Shown: positions 33,249-47,100, numbered from the stretch's first letter. The stretch: 64,000 nt of DNA from Zantedeschia hybrid cultivar (GCA_030544215.1 JARZZO010000008.1:28931614-28995613), one strand, 5' to 3'. Notes: a model not told the origin generated them from the letters alone. Numbers and translations: made by a program.

Positions 33249-34994
33249 AGTAGGGACTGCTAAGATCCTATCTTCCTGGTTTTGTCTCCCCTCTATGGAA
33301 GGTTAACTTATCCCTTGTTTCTTCAAGATGATTTCTATCTCCTACAACCGGTAAGATCCTATCCTCTTCTCTCTCCGCGTGCGTTAACGTTTCCTCTCCT
33401 TCCCTCGGCTTTGGCTTCTATTTTTTAAATTTTTTAAGATTGGGCTCATTATGTCCTACATCTCTATATAATTCGATCTCCGATGGGATGATCCATTAAA
33501 ATTTAAAAAATCAGAAATCAAACCTCAGTGAACAGTGAAAAAACATTATTAATGGGCCCACCCAATACAAGGAGGTTCGATTTTTATTTTTCACATTTTT
33601 TAATTGTCCGATCAGAAATCTAATTATAGGAACTGGTCGGGCATAATAAATCTGACTTTTAAAAAGATTAGACTGCACCTCATACAGTGCAGCGAGTCTT
33701 ACGCAATATTTAATAATCTTGTAAGCCTGCTGTTAGTAACTTTAGATTTGTTTACATCTCTGATATTTTCTAATACAAATCAGATAGTTTTAAACTTATT
33801 TGAACACTAGCATGTATATGCATATCAAATGTAATGTTACAAGTAAAATAAGTAATCATATTTATCTGATTTTGATATGTATATATACTAAAGCTAAATC
33901 TCAATGATCGTTAAGAAACAGAGGGGAGCTTAATTTTGCTCACAAAAAGTATCTTATATTTGGAAAATTCTTAGGATACTTTTATGACCCAAGGAATAAC
34001 AATATTGTCATCACTTTTTATTTTATTAAATTTCTAATCTTAGGGATACATTTTTTCTCATAAAATTTTGACTCTGCTGATGCAAATTTCAGAATCCCTA
34101 ACGTACATTTTTCTTTTGTGATAAAAATGGTTACCTATGATGGTCACCTGCTCTGAAGTTCTGGAGAGACTTCAATTCATTAAAAAAATGATTCATAATA
34201 TAGTAAATGACCTCTTATTTGATATCAATTCTTTTTTAAAAAGCCAAAATTAAATCACATCTTTACTGCCGATGTACCTTTTTTCGTTAACTCTAGATAA
34301 ATTCAAGAAAATGATGTCTCAAGGTTTCATTGTTACTCCAAAAATTCATGATTTTCTTAGAAAAAACAAATTATTTCATTGTTACTCCAAATATTTATGT
34401 TATATTCATGTTGCTTTTCAGATTAGCTTTATATATTAAAATCTGATGATTCTTGGATCGTCCACAATAGTTTTCTGGACTCACGTTTCTTAACTTGAAA
34501 TCTTTTCTCCCACCAATCTTTTTCCAAATTTCATCTCAGCAACATCAGCTGCAAGAAGGCATCCAAATCAAATTGCACGTTTACATAGTTTTGAGACCAA
34601 ATGTTGAGCCTCTTGGCAGTGTCAGAGAGTCAATACCCATGGATAACAGGATGCAACTAGCAAACATCTAACACAAAAAAGAGAAGAAACAAAGATCCCT
34701 TATAAGAAAATGTGGGAGGAAAGCATTCCTTCTAGAGTCCAACTGAAGGGGAAGTTGGCAAGTGGACATCCGATTATAAATACAAATGAATAAGAAATGC
34801 CTCCTGAAATTCTTGGCACTACTCCCACCCAAGAATAAGAACAAAAATTGGTGATCTATCTCTATAACATTTTACGTTTTGTGAATTTGGGAAATATGCT
34901 GAATCTGTGCATGTGTTGATCCCCATGGTTAAAGATAAGGGGAAATAACAAACTGGAAAAGATAGCTTATGGTTAAAATCAATTTGCTTATGGC
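33249..34994. other. Downstream flank of the YbeY-HAD gene, no gene seen
   Basis: AT-rich, no supported coding sequence. The gene's 3' UTR should occupy the part just below 34995. I found no obvious AATAAA on the minus strand, so the poly-A site is not assigned. Confidence 0.4.
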
Positions 34995-35162
34995 TCAGAA
35001 AGCATATTTGTATATAGCTTCTGCCACACCGTCTTGGTCATTGCTGGCCCCGATCACATCTGCCACAGATTTGGTCTTTTCCGATCCATTTTCTAGGGCA
35101 ACACCGAAGGAAGCTAGCTGCAGCAGCTCAACGTCATTTTCACCATCACCAATAGCCATGAT
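34995..35162 (-). CDS. YbeY-HAD gene: terminal exon with HAD motif IV
   Basis: 55 codons plus TGA. IMAIGDGENDVELLQLASFG carries the GDxxND metal-binding motif IV, followed by a C-terminus ending IYKYAF. Acceptor ATCAG. Confidence 0.94.
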   Translation of the reverse strand: MMAIGDGENDVELLQLASFGVALENGSEKTKSVADVIGASNDQDGVAEAIYKYAF

Positions 35163-38100
35163 CTGATCAAAAAAATGTTGTTACTGTAAGATCCGAATAG
35201 AACAACCAAGCTGCAGCTGAGGCGAAAGAACTGATCCGAAGAGTACTGCCTGCTGCAATACCCCAGGGCATTGCAATCCAACACGCTGTCACCCCATCAG
35301 ATGGCAGCACAAGGAGCAATTGCACAGCTAAGGGACAACCCAAGCTTAGCTTCCACACCATCTCGCTTTTGATGGACAGTTGTAAAAAGGGAAAGAGGGA
35401 TTTAATTGTAATAAGCCGTGCAAGATCGTGTTAATTTCTAAGAACAATGATGTACAAACAATGACATACAACATTGTGGGATGAGTCCGACTTGCCGCAC
35501 CACCGGGGCTATTACACCCCATGGCGGTGCAGCAAGTTTTTAAAAAAAAAAATTGAAAATTGTTTTTGGAAGGCCGCAACCCACCCTACCCGACCGTACA
35601 ATCTGATCTTGGATTGGACAACCCGAAAAAAGAAGAAAAATTGAAAACCAACAGGTTGTACAGTCGGGTAGGGCACCATGGAGCCCTTCAAACAAACAAA
35701 CAAACAAACAACAAAAAAAAAAAACTTGCTGCACCGCCATGGGGCGTAATAGCCCCTGCAGTGCGGCAAGTAGAACTCTTGTGGGATAGTCAGAATGACT
35801 ATAGATATTGATAGCAAAACTTATCAAGGGAAAATTGTTACCTCCTCCGCACTGACACCAAGATGATCCAGCAACATCTTTACACCACTGCCTTTCGACG
35901 TTGCAGGAGGGACAATCTCGAGCATATCTGCCTGAGCTTGAACCACACCTGCCTGCCCTTTTGTTGCTTCCGACCAGTGAGGCCGCAACATAGTAGAGAC
36001 ACCTTCAGCAGTGTCAATGAAAAGCACTTTCTGTAAAGACAACATTGTCAGATGGAGCAGATTGGAGTTCACTAAGAAAATGATGAAATTGTTGCAATCA
36101 AAGCTGCAAGACCCAAATTAAAGATGGTCGAGGTCCTAGTCCAGGCCCATGCAACAGAATTAGCATTCATGAAATCCTGAGTTGTTGGTTCCATTTGTGA
36201 ATGCAGATTATAACCGACTTGCAAAAGCCAAGAAAAATGATAAGTTGGGCATCAAGAACATCAGGTATTGTAATTTGGCACTTGTGAACATTGAAACTAA
36301 GACATGGAAGAGATTGCAAACCATTGGATGCCATCACTATATAGGATGCCAATCACAACATACAAATGGGAAAACGTGGATTGTAAACCCCTGATCTCTC
36401 TCTCTCTGGAGCATCATATGATTTCTCTCTTCAAGATGACTAGCTGCTCTAGAAACTTAACCATCTCCGGAAGATCTCATGAAGACCTTTTCAAGGTCTT
36501 TTCACTTTTGACATCCCAAGATACTGATGAGAAGCAAGATGGCAAAACTTGTGAAAAAAAACACTATCTCTTATTGCAGATTACCATTTATGATCGCTTT
36601 ATTTAACCATCTTACTGGTTTTCTTTAGTGGATAACTACAAATCTCGAACACCGCAATAAGCATATAGGTCTTTATAGACCATGGAGAGGTACATTAAGT
36701 CATAAAAGCCAATTTTCAAATTTTCAACAACAATTTCTACCTGTATCTCAGCAATTGATAGAAGATGTTCAACAGAAGGCAAGACTTCTGCCTGCACAAA
36801 GGAAATATTGGATGGTGGATAAATTAGAACACTTGAAATTAAGCACTAGCCCAATGAACCACAGTTTAAAAATACCTTTGGCTCATGATATACAGTATGC
36901 AGAGAGTCGACCAAAGGATGATCAAATAACGTAAAACATTGATCTCGACTAAAAGCTACAAGCGGAACCCTATACTCCAAAGAGTAGAGGAAGGCCTGCA
37001 GACAATATTGTAGATTGCAGTAAGCAGACACATATACCATTTGAAATGAAATGGATAAAGGATAACTAGAAGGATAATGTAGCATTGATCACTACTGCTA
37101 TTAGCATCATATGATTTAAGAATATGGAAAGGTAGGTTGACAACTAAGAGTCTAAGATAATATTGTAGTTGGGTTGCCCCATCTCCAATTTATTATGAAA
37201 ATAAATCAAAAGGACTTCATCTGATATTCTAGCATTTCAATCAACTATCAAAGTGATGAAATAGCATTTTGTAAGTCATGCACTCTTGTTCTGTCCACCG
37301 CACCAATCCCATGCCAGAAAAAAGGATATATCAGCATATATAAATTGACATTTTAAAAGCATGAATGCGTGCTGATTATATAAATTCCACTATAGGGAAA
37401 TGTGTAAACTATAAACAATTCAAACTCCCACTGTCAAAACAAAAATTACCAATTAATATTAAACCCTCCATGTTAAAGTGGCTGGACAGGATTCATGTAG
37501 CCAACCCCAAATAACTGGGATAAGGGTTCGATGATGATGACGACGATGGCCAAGTAATATTGAATACCCCAAATAAGGCAACAAGCACCTTATCAATCTG
37601 GTACAAGTGCAATAAACATCATGAAAGGCTTTTGATAGCTCTTTGCTAAAGGGCTTACACAAGAGTACGCCTAGCACTCCCAGCGGATGCATGATGCATT
37701 ATGCACCATTCTTAAGGCCTGTTTGGTAATATGCGAAAAATCTCAGCAATGAGTGATGCGATTCATGTCTGCTCTGAAGTAGCAGTTTAGAGGTAAAATA
37801 TGAGTTCTCATCTAGGTTTACCAAACAGCCAATAACCTCAAACTTCACACCTGTGACCTGCCATCAGTTCAGAGTTCAGAAATGCATTGTTTTAACAATA
37901 TCAAATGTTACCTTGGCATTAGCTTGTCACAAGCAAAATCAGCCATCAAAAGAGTTACATTATGTTCAATGTAAGTCCAATATTAGTATTACATGCATAA
38001 TCAACAGATGCAGAAAAAACATATGCATCTTGGAGCTCGGTCATAAGAACATTCAACAGAGAGCATTTCTTATTTCGTGTCATGCCATATCTAACAAAGT

Positions 38101-41100
38101 GGATGGTATCTCCTGATTGCAAATAGAAAAAAAAAAAACCTTTGGTTCTTTCAATTAACAGAGTTGATCTATTCATGGTTCCTACTTTCTACCGAATGCA
38201 TCAGGAGAGGACGTAACATCTACCTCTGCTCACATGTCACATCCTTAGGACAACTTCTGATTGTTAGTCCATAATGCTATTAACAACAATAGAACAATTT
38301 GGCATCTTTTAAAGTGTCATTAGTATGATACAGAAATGTAAATGCATAGGTATTCATTTGATTGCAACTTTAGAAGAAAAAAAACTTTCTTTACCTCTCT
38401 GCAAACATTTTGATCCAAGTTTCTTCTATAGATCTCACGGCCTTGTCTCCCATAAACAAGAAGGCCCTGAAATTTGAAAGAATTTATAGCTAATTAGGGA
38501 AGTAACCAGTAAATTAGACAACAGCAAACACAGCTTTCACAGATCCTGTTCCTAGACATGTATTGAGCTGGTAAAGTGTGTCTAACACTCAAAAGGTACT
38601 TTCACACTGACCCAAAACATCATATACAACTTTCATGACACTAAGTCACAACGATAAGCCAATAATTATTTTGCAAGTTCTATTGGAAGTCCTGCAAGAG
38701 ACATCCACATGAATCGCAAATGCTTTCCATAAAAATAACTGTTTTTGCAAGATCATAGCACAATCTCCGATTTGAGAATTCCTGTCAGACAACATTTGAG
38801 ATGAATATAGACATTTAATATAGAGGAAGAATCTGCTATCATGTGACACTATATAAATATCAATAAGATAGTGCAAGCATCTAAAATCTGTTTACATTGT
38901 TTAACACGCTGATATAGAATGTGACAAAAGTAATTAATATCAGATAACACCGCTACAGGTGCAATCTATTATCTCCTTCCCTCTTTATCTTAATTCTTCA
39001 AAAGCTTATAGGACCATTGAGGTTTGCTCTTTTCTTGAATAAGCTCGGACTACATAACCAAGATGGTAGTGTCCTGCCCAACAATTGTCTGATGGGATTT
39101 TGGTCAAACCCTTTCCTATCAAACTTATCGTGTGATGGGAATCCAATACCAGCGCAGCAAAGTGTTACACATGATGGAGTGCGTCTACTGTCGTCAGAGA
39201 GTCATTCCAACTTCATTGTGGCTCAAAAACTCAATAGAGCTCGTATGATGCATAGCTTATTGTTAAACGAGTCCGTAGATATTTTGTTCAGCCCATTTGA
39301 GGCTTGTTTAGGTCTTTTTCTATTTTTCAATAATTTTCTGTGTGATTTTTGCACTATTTTTGTGTTAGGGCCATTTTAATCCATAGTAAAGTTTGAGCAA
39401 TCATTAGGGTTTGTGTTCTCTTTAAATAGTCATGTAACACTCTTTTTCAATTAATTGATGAATTTTAGTATGAATTCCAATTATTTTATGACGTTCTTTC
39501 TTTGTGACAAAGAAGACAACACTGCGAGGGGATCGAATTTGCCCTGCAATGGGGCCAGGTGTGACACCCTAGCTGCCAATGCAACGCTGGAGGCCTCCCT
39601 ACTATCGATGCAACACCGGTAGCCTCTCCACCCCCCCCCCCCCTTTTCCCTTCTTCCTCCTTTGTCCCCCATCAAATTTGGTATTAGAGCTAAGTTCGAT
39701 CCCCACCACCGCTCGCCGCCACTCGGCCACACCGCCCTTATCTCTCTCTCTCTCCCTATATGGTTGTTCCGTTCACCATGAACAGTATCCGCAATACCGT
39801 TCATCGTGAACAGTGTGCATGAATAGTACTGTAGCACACACTGTAGCAGCCCTGTTCACTCTGTTTTGCATACTATATGTACAGCCGGTGCGCCATCAAC
39901 ATGTCGCTTCTTAGCCGACCCGCCATCGATCGTTGTCGTCACTACTAGGACATCGTTCTTATTGTTGGTGTAGCATCCATGCACCGACGGCAACTGTCCC
40001 CGCCACTGCCTATGTCCATCACTGGTGGATAACACCACCATCATTCATTCGTCATCAGTGACCTATCCACGCCACTGCTTGTATCCTTAGTTCATGGGCA
40101 GCACCTCGACCTTCTTGCATCGTCCGTAGCCATGACTTCCTCAATTTTCTACAGAATCTACACTGGGGTTATGTTGCCCAACAAGACACGTGCAGCCCTT
40201 ATGTTTAATAGTGGACTGGAGGTGAATTTTATTTCACAAAGAATTGTTGATTTATTCTCTAAAACCAGAGAAATTGTATTAGATGGCGACTAAGCATTCG
40301 TGGAATTCTATAGGGGTGTTTCTCACGTTGATGGGGCATGGTGTACCATCCTTCCCCAGTCAGGGCCGTACATCAGAATTGGCAGAGATTAGATGAAGCA
40401 ATGATATGCCACTATGGATCCCGAACGACAGAGGTGCAATGCACCCTCCAACCACCTCACTTGAAAAGAAATTTCATTTTTCCAATAAAACATCCTTCAA
40501 GTGTGGTAAAGTCCCAGCTTGAAGATGTAAGCAAAATCGCAAAGCGAGAAGTCGACTCGGCATCCTAACTTCTTCAAGTTCTTTGGATACCACCAACAAT
40601 GCATCATCACTATCTCCACCCTTATCCACTATGGGGTCAGACCATAGGTTGTCGTATCGTACCAGATAAGGCCGACTCGTACGAGTGGACTCGTATCTGG
40701 CAAGTCTGGTCCACTGGTACACATTGAGTCGGACCGAATCGTGCCGACTCATACATATATAATGTGTTGTTTTAAATTCAATTTTTCCCATTTGATAAGT
40801 AAATTTATATTTTTTTATATTAATTAGTAGGATACATTTCTCTAAAATATAACTTAAACTCATTACTTTTAACAAACTCATTGGCTTGACTCGTGGGATT
40901 CATAGGAGTCAGACCAAGTCGGCTCAAGTCAACCGAGTTAGATCATATCTGACTCATATCTGGTCAAACCCAATCCAATCCGGATCCCCGAGTCGGCAAA
41001 CCTTGGGTCAGACCTTGATGTACCCCTTGCCGTATCAATTGTAATAGCCTCCCTGCCTCCGCCTGATAGACTTGCATGAGATTAGACTATCATAGTTGTG

Positions 41101-44100
41101 CCCGGTCTTCATTTGCTATATGATTCTTGATGTGGACGCAGATTGGAAATCGCTTCGCAATTGGATCGTTGCCAATAATTTTTATTTTATTTGTTCAAAT
41201 GAATGTAATTTTATTTTTGTTGGGATTGTATCTCAATTAGGATTGTATCTGGCCCAATAGAGGGTCCATTTGAGTCTTTTCTATTTTTTGAGAATTTTGT
41301 GCACGAATTTCAGTGTTTTTTTCAATCTAAGGGTAGTTTTGTCATTAGGGTTTCATGTTGGGGTCTTTAAATATTCATTGTACTCTTTGGAAGAAGTCAT
41401 GGAAGATTTGAGAACGAAAGAATGAATGCATTGCCCCCGTAGCGTGTTTCTCCCTAGATGGGATGACTTGTGTGAGAGTGTAAAGCCCTAGCCGTCTCCT
41501 TCCTCTTTGAGGATCCCGTGAAGGGAGGGCGTGAAGCCTCACCTCCCCTATTCCTCTCCCTCCTTCATCTTCCTCCTTTCTTCCTTGTTGTCCTGCATCA
41601 GTTTTGGTATCAAAACCAAAATTCGGTCCCCCACCGCGCTACCATGCCGCCCCCGTCCCCTGACGGAATCGTTGTCCTCAGCAGCAGCTACTGTTGTCGC
41701 CATCTTCTCCACAAGTGATGCCGCCGACAGCCCCTGCCACTGTCGCCATTGCCGTCCGCCCATCCCGGCACCACCACAGCATCCACCCCACCCCCCTCTC
41801 TCCCACAACAAAGTGGCAAAAGAAGAAAAAACAGAAGAGGAAGAAGAGGCCAAAGGAGCCGGCCTGCATCGCCGCCACTGTTAATTGCTTTTGCTGCTGC
41901 TGTGACGCCAGTAGCCCTTGCCGTCATCGTTGCTGGAGCCAGTGCCAGCATTGCTTCCCGTCACCATCGTCGTCTCCTTCCTCCCAAGAAAAGAAGAAGA
42001 AGAGGTGGAGGGCTCGGGTCCGCTGTCGTCGCCCAGCCCCACCGGGCCACTGTTGCTGTCTTCAGTACTAGTCGGTGCCGTCGCCGCCGACGCTAGACCC
42101 TGCCAGGGTCACCCCGCTGCCCACGCATGTGCTATTGTCGCCACCCTTCCCTCTCTCTCTTGTGCGTTAGGGTTTAGGGGGCTTGGAAGGAGACCTCGAT
42201 TTGAAGCTAGGCCCATCAATTTTGAAGCAAATTAGATCCAAACCCATAGGGTGGATCCAAAAGGACTTAAACCCGGCTCTCTTTAAAGTTCAGGATCTAG
42301 ACCCGTCAGGTGGATCCACTGACTTAAAGGCATCAGTTCAACAAAACCGATTCAGCCACCTAGTTTAAGGTGGTCCGTCCCAAGGCCCCAGCCAGAATCC
42401 TCACAGTCTACTATAGTGCGCTAGCGGTGCACTAAGAGACCCTACTGCACCACCAGTGCCGGGGATTCGTCGGTGCTCCGATTTACGAGCCATTTGCGAT
42501 GTTGGGATCGTCTCAACGAGGCCGACCTCACTGCACATCCCCCTGCCAGCAGAACCTCATTTTATATGTCGCCCTTGCATGCTTTACGAGGACATTTGTG
42601 CCCTCATTTCGGGTCTATTCATGCTCTGTTTTACGTGCCAACTGCACCGTTGTTCTCGTCTCAGCGAGACGAACATAGTTCCAAGGTGCGTCAACTTCGA
42701 TAGCTCCTCATTTTGTGTCACCTACGCACATCGAGGCCATCATTCACACCCCGATTCGCGCACTTCTTCAACATGTACTTCACCTTTGAAGTGGACTTAC
42801 CCAACTCAACACGAGCTACAGTGACTCTTACTGCATATTCATCCAATAACTATATTTCTCAATCTATTGTGGACTCTCTGTCGCACACAAACTATATTAC
42901 TATCTTTGGAGACCGAGTTTGTGTGCAATTTTTCCACCTCCTTAATAGCAATAGGACTTCAAGGTCCGCCAGGTATTGTGATAGTCCATGGTGCAAAGTT
43001 ACACCCTATGGTTCATATTTTTGTTTGGGTAAGGAATGGATAGACGAGTGACACATTGTTGTTGATCCCACCAGATAGGATTGTCTTCTACGACCTGAGG
43101 GATATGGAACATCCTTTCGTATTCTCCATGTAGAAGTTTCGAGAGATGTATTTAGCTTGTTTAGCTAAACTGACATCACCACATGTTGCTGGTTGGGATC
43201 AAGACTTATTCATTGCTTCTAGACTACATATGATTACTGATACAATGTTCAAGGTTGACGCCTCATGTGTGGTTGACGGTTGGGATCACGCATTATTTAG
43301 ACAGTCGAGATTAGATCACATCTCTGATGATGTGTTTGAGGCTAGTTTACTTGCTACAACCCCACTTAATGTTATCTTATGGGATCATGACCTATTTGTT
43401 GGAGCATGGTTACATCATATTGCTAATGATGTATTTGATGACTCAGGGTCTCATCCTACATTTACTGAGGGTGTGATGACAATTGACCCACATGAGAATA
43501 TGTTTGATTTGCAGCAGCCCCCAGTTGATTTGATATGGAAAGCATTTTGTGACTCACATGCAACAAATCGGTTCAAGATTCCTGATATCACCATCTGCAA
43601 GAAGTCTCCCATAGTTGATCCAGTCGTCCGCATCTTTATACTTGTGCATTTCAAAATTTGAGAACAATTTTTTTCAAACCATGGGAGAATGATGCGGATG
43701 CAGATTGAAAATCGCCTCGCAATTAGATCGTCGTCAATAATTTTTATTTTACTTGCGTCAAATGAATGTAATTTTATTTTTGTTGGTATTGTATCTCAAT
43801 TAGTGTCATCTATGGCCCAATAAGGGGCCCCATTTGAGTCTTTTCTATTTTTTAAGAATTTTGTGCACGAATTTCAGTGTTTTTTTTTCAATCTAAGGGT
43901 AGTTTTGTCGTTTGGGTCAGTAGGGTTTCATGTTGGGGTCTTTAAATATTCATTGTACTCTTTAGAGGAACTCATGGAAGATTTGAGAATGAAAGAATGA
44001 ATGTGTTGCCGCCGTAACATGTTTCCCCCGATATGGGATGACTTGTGTGAGGGCGTGAACCCTAGCCGTCTCCTTCCTCTTTGGGGATCCCGTGAAGGGA

Positions 44101-47100
44101 GGGCGTGAAGCCTCACCGCCCCTATTCCTCTCCCTCCTCCATCTTCCTCCTTTCTTCCCCCGTTGTCCCACATCAATTCTCTATTCGCAGAGTCAATGGA
44201 TAAGCAACTTCAACCGACCAGCCTCATAGATAGGAATCATGCCACTAGACGGCATGCTTTCAACCTAGTATGGTACACATTTGTTGATCATGCAAAGCAA
44301 TACTCTACGCACTTCGATGCAGTAATTAGTTCTAGATTTGCAGTGCTATTTTCACATGTTATAGTTACTATCGTGATCCTCCGACACTAAAAACCAAATC
44401 GGGGGAGAATGATGGGAATCCAAGACCAGTGGACCACTGCGTTACACATGATGAAGTGCGTCTACTGCCGTCGGAGAGTCGTTCCAACTTCGTTGTGGCT
44501 CGAAAAGTCAACAAAGCTCGTCTGGTGTGTAGCTTATTGTTAAACGAGTCCGTAGATATTTTGTTCAGCCCATTTGAGGTTCGTTTAGGCCTTTTCTATT
44601 TTTCAGGAACTTTTTATGCGATTTTCACATTATGTTTTCATGTTAGGGGTATCTTAGTCCAAAGTAACGTTTAGAGAGTAATTAGGGTTTGTTTTCTCTT
44701 TAAATAGTCATGTAACACTCTTTTGCAGTTAATGGATGAATTTTAGTTATTTTTATAGTGTTATATCTTTGCGACGGAGAAGATGACTCTACGACGGGAC
44801 CGGATGTGACGCCCTAGCCGCCGGTGCGACACCGGAGGCCTCCCCACTGCCAATATGATGTCGATAATCTCTCTAATCCCCCCCCCCTCCTCCTTTGTCC
44901 CCTATCATTGTGCCCAAATATAGGCCCTGCCTCTTAGGCAGGCAGTTGGTTGGACAATTTGCCAAATTCTTCGGTGATTGATTGGATATATGTGATGAAG
45001 TTGTGGCGATGACATTTGCTTGTTTTATTTTGTGCTATTTTGGTGGACTCTGAGGACTTGGGATAAGCCCTCAAGGAGTCTGGGACTTCAGATTAGGCGA
45101 GGATCCGAGAACTTGACCTCTTCTCTCCTAACCTCGGTCAGTGTTAATTATGCCGATCACATGATCGACCATCCTTGATTAACCATCCAGTGGTGCCCTT
45201 TACCGCAAATTAAGCACTAAGTCATGTAGTTCAAGCATAGGAAACACAATTTAGATCAAGTACAAAGCTTCACCCTGGCTCGAGGAGGGGTTTAAAAGGA
45301 CTTGGTGTGATTTAAAAGACTTCTAAAGGGGTTTTGGATTGATTCCGGATGTTTTACACCCAAAAATGTATTTTTATCATTATGCCAAGTTGAAGGGCAT
45401 AGGGGCATTTTAGTCATTTTAGTGTTTACGATGTATCTCAATAGATAGGAAGGGTTTTAGAGCCCTAGGATGTATTTTTGGACTGTTTTGAGTATTTTGG
45501 GGCTGCAGGGGTATTTTGGTAATCTTTTAAAGTTTCAGATTTATGAGTATTTAGCATTTTTCAAGTGATTTAACATTTTTTATGTTTTTTGGTATTTTTA
45601 ATGATTTTTAGTGCATTAGGGGGATTTTGGTAAATGTCCATATTTTTTTAGGGTTTTGAAGGCATTTAGGGTATGCTAAGTGCTTTTTATATTTTCAAGA
45701 TTTTTTCTGTTATTTTTACTATTTTTTTTATCATGAGGAGGGTATTTTGGTCATTTTTAAGGTCTTGGGGATACTAAGGTCATTTTTAAGGTTCTAGGGG
45801 CATTTAAGGCATGTTGGGTAGTTTTCTACATTTTTCTGGGATTTTTTGTAATTTTTACAGATTTTTGCAGTAGAGGGGTATTTTGGTCATTTTGGGGTTG
45901 ATTTCATGGTTGGATGGGTTATTAAAGGACATGAGGGCATTTTAGTCCTTTTAGGGTCATCATATTCTTTATTTGGATTAGTGCTTCACACTTAGTTCTT
46001 TATATGTGACACACATGTTTAATTAGTTAAATAGTGTGGTGAGGACACCCGCACGCGGACCTGGTTCGACCCGACTCGCGTTTACCGTCGGAGGAGGACG
46101 ACTACAGCGTTCCCAGCATCTTTGTGGCTCGACGATGGTTCCCCTGAGTATTGATGTGTGCTTATTTTATTGAGCAGTTGGGATTGATGTAAGGCCCATT
46201 ATGAGGCCCAGTTATCACTTTTCTATTTTTTTGATATTGTCTGCACGAATTTCATTGTGTTTGTCTAGAACTAGGGTTAATTATGTCATTTGTTTCATTA
46301 GGAGGTTATTAGGGTTTTCTTATCCTATTTAAGGTACTGTAGCCTCCCTCGAGGAGGTCATTGATGATTGAATAGAAGAAGAAATTTCGTAGCCGTCGGA
46401 ATTGCGTATGCATGCAATTAGGGCGTGAAGATCCCTGTGCTTCTTTGTCTTCTTCTCCGAATCCTCTCCCGTAGCAGTCATCTCTTTCTCTCTTCCTTCC
46501 TTCCCTGCCTTCCTCCTCTCTCTCTCTGCGCCGCGTTCGTTTCTCCCCAGCAAGGAGCCGCCGTCCACGAAGCCCTCCACGCGACTTGGTCGGTCCTCCG
46601 CGAGCTCCCACCGCCCCACGCAGCCCCTCCCCAGTCCGCGACGTAGGCTGGACGGGCCGTCCCCGCCGGTCCACCCCAGCTTCCCCGCGGCCCTGACGAG
46701 CACTACCCGCTGGTCTCCGCTACCCCGCGAACCCGACGGGGTCTGTCCGGACCCTCCCGCCACCCCACGCACAGATCCGCCCCGTAGCAACCCGCCGCTA
46801 TGGATCGTGCCCCGGCTAGCACACCTGGGCCTTCCCGTTCGTGGACCCCCCCTTGTCCGCCCGACGTCGCCAAGTTTTCCCGCAGGCCACGCCGGTCCGC
46901 CTCCCCCCCCCCCCCCCCCGCGCACGTAGTCCCGCAGCGCCCTTGCACGCGGGCCCTGCGAGCTCCCTTCCCGCGGCACGCAGGTTCCAGGCGGGCTCTC
47001 CCCGTGAGTGCCTCCGTCCCGCTGCACACAGGCGCGAACGGCTTCCCCGTGCATTTTCTGCCCCTTCTGCCCACGCCGCACGTAGGCTGAACAGTCCCCT

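Larger units (their letters stand above)
41128..44175 (+). mobile_element. Inner non-autonomous LTR element, nested
   Basis: LTRs 41128-41600 and 43690-44175 (TGATGYGGAYGCAGATTG...CATCA), perfect target duplication ATTCT (41123-41127 and 44176-44180), primer site TGGTATCAAAAC at 41605-41616, polypurine tract GGGAGAA at 43683-43689. 3048 bp with no reverse transcriptase or integrase. The interior holds a GC-rich leader, a protease-like frame and a frame with a threefold repeat. The overall plan matches the outer element, so they look like two families of one lineage. Confidence 0.88.
39133..44907 (+). mobile_element. Outer non-autonomous LTR element
   Basis: LTRs 39133-39674 and 44410-44907 (TGATGGGAATCC...CATCA). 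Primer site TGGTATTAGAGC at 39679-39690, polypurine tract GGGGGAGAA at 44401-44409. Flanking 5-mers TCGTG (39128-39132) and TTGTG (44908-44912) differ by one transition. Without the nested element (41128-44175) and its duplicated ATTCT it is about 2.7 kb. It has no reverse transcriptase or integrase, only a decayed protease-like frame, so it must depend on another element. Confidence 0.85.

Noticed and set aside
39133..44907. Four LTRs belonging to one element
   Set aside because: The 41128/43690 pair and the 39133/44410 pair have different sequences, separate primer sites and separate target duplications, so they are two elements, one inside the other.
46329..47081. Minus-strand 250-codon open frame in the 5' LTR, with similar frames in the 3' LTR (53696-54640)
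   Set aside because: Low-complexity Gly/Arg/Ala-rich products of a GC-rich repeated LTR segment; present in both LTRs in different versions and overlapping on both strands.
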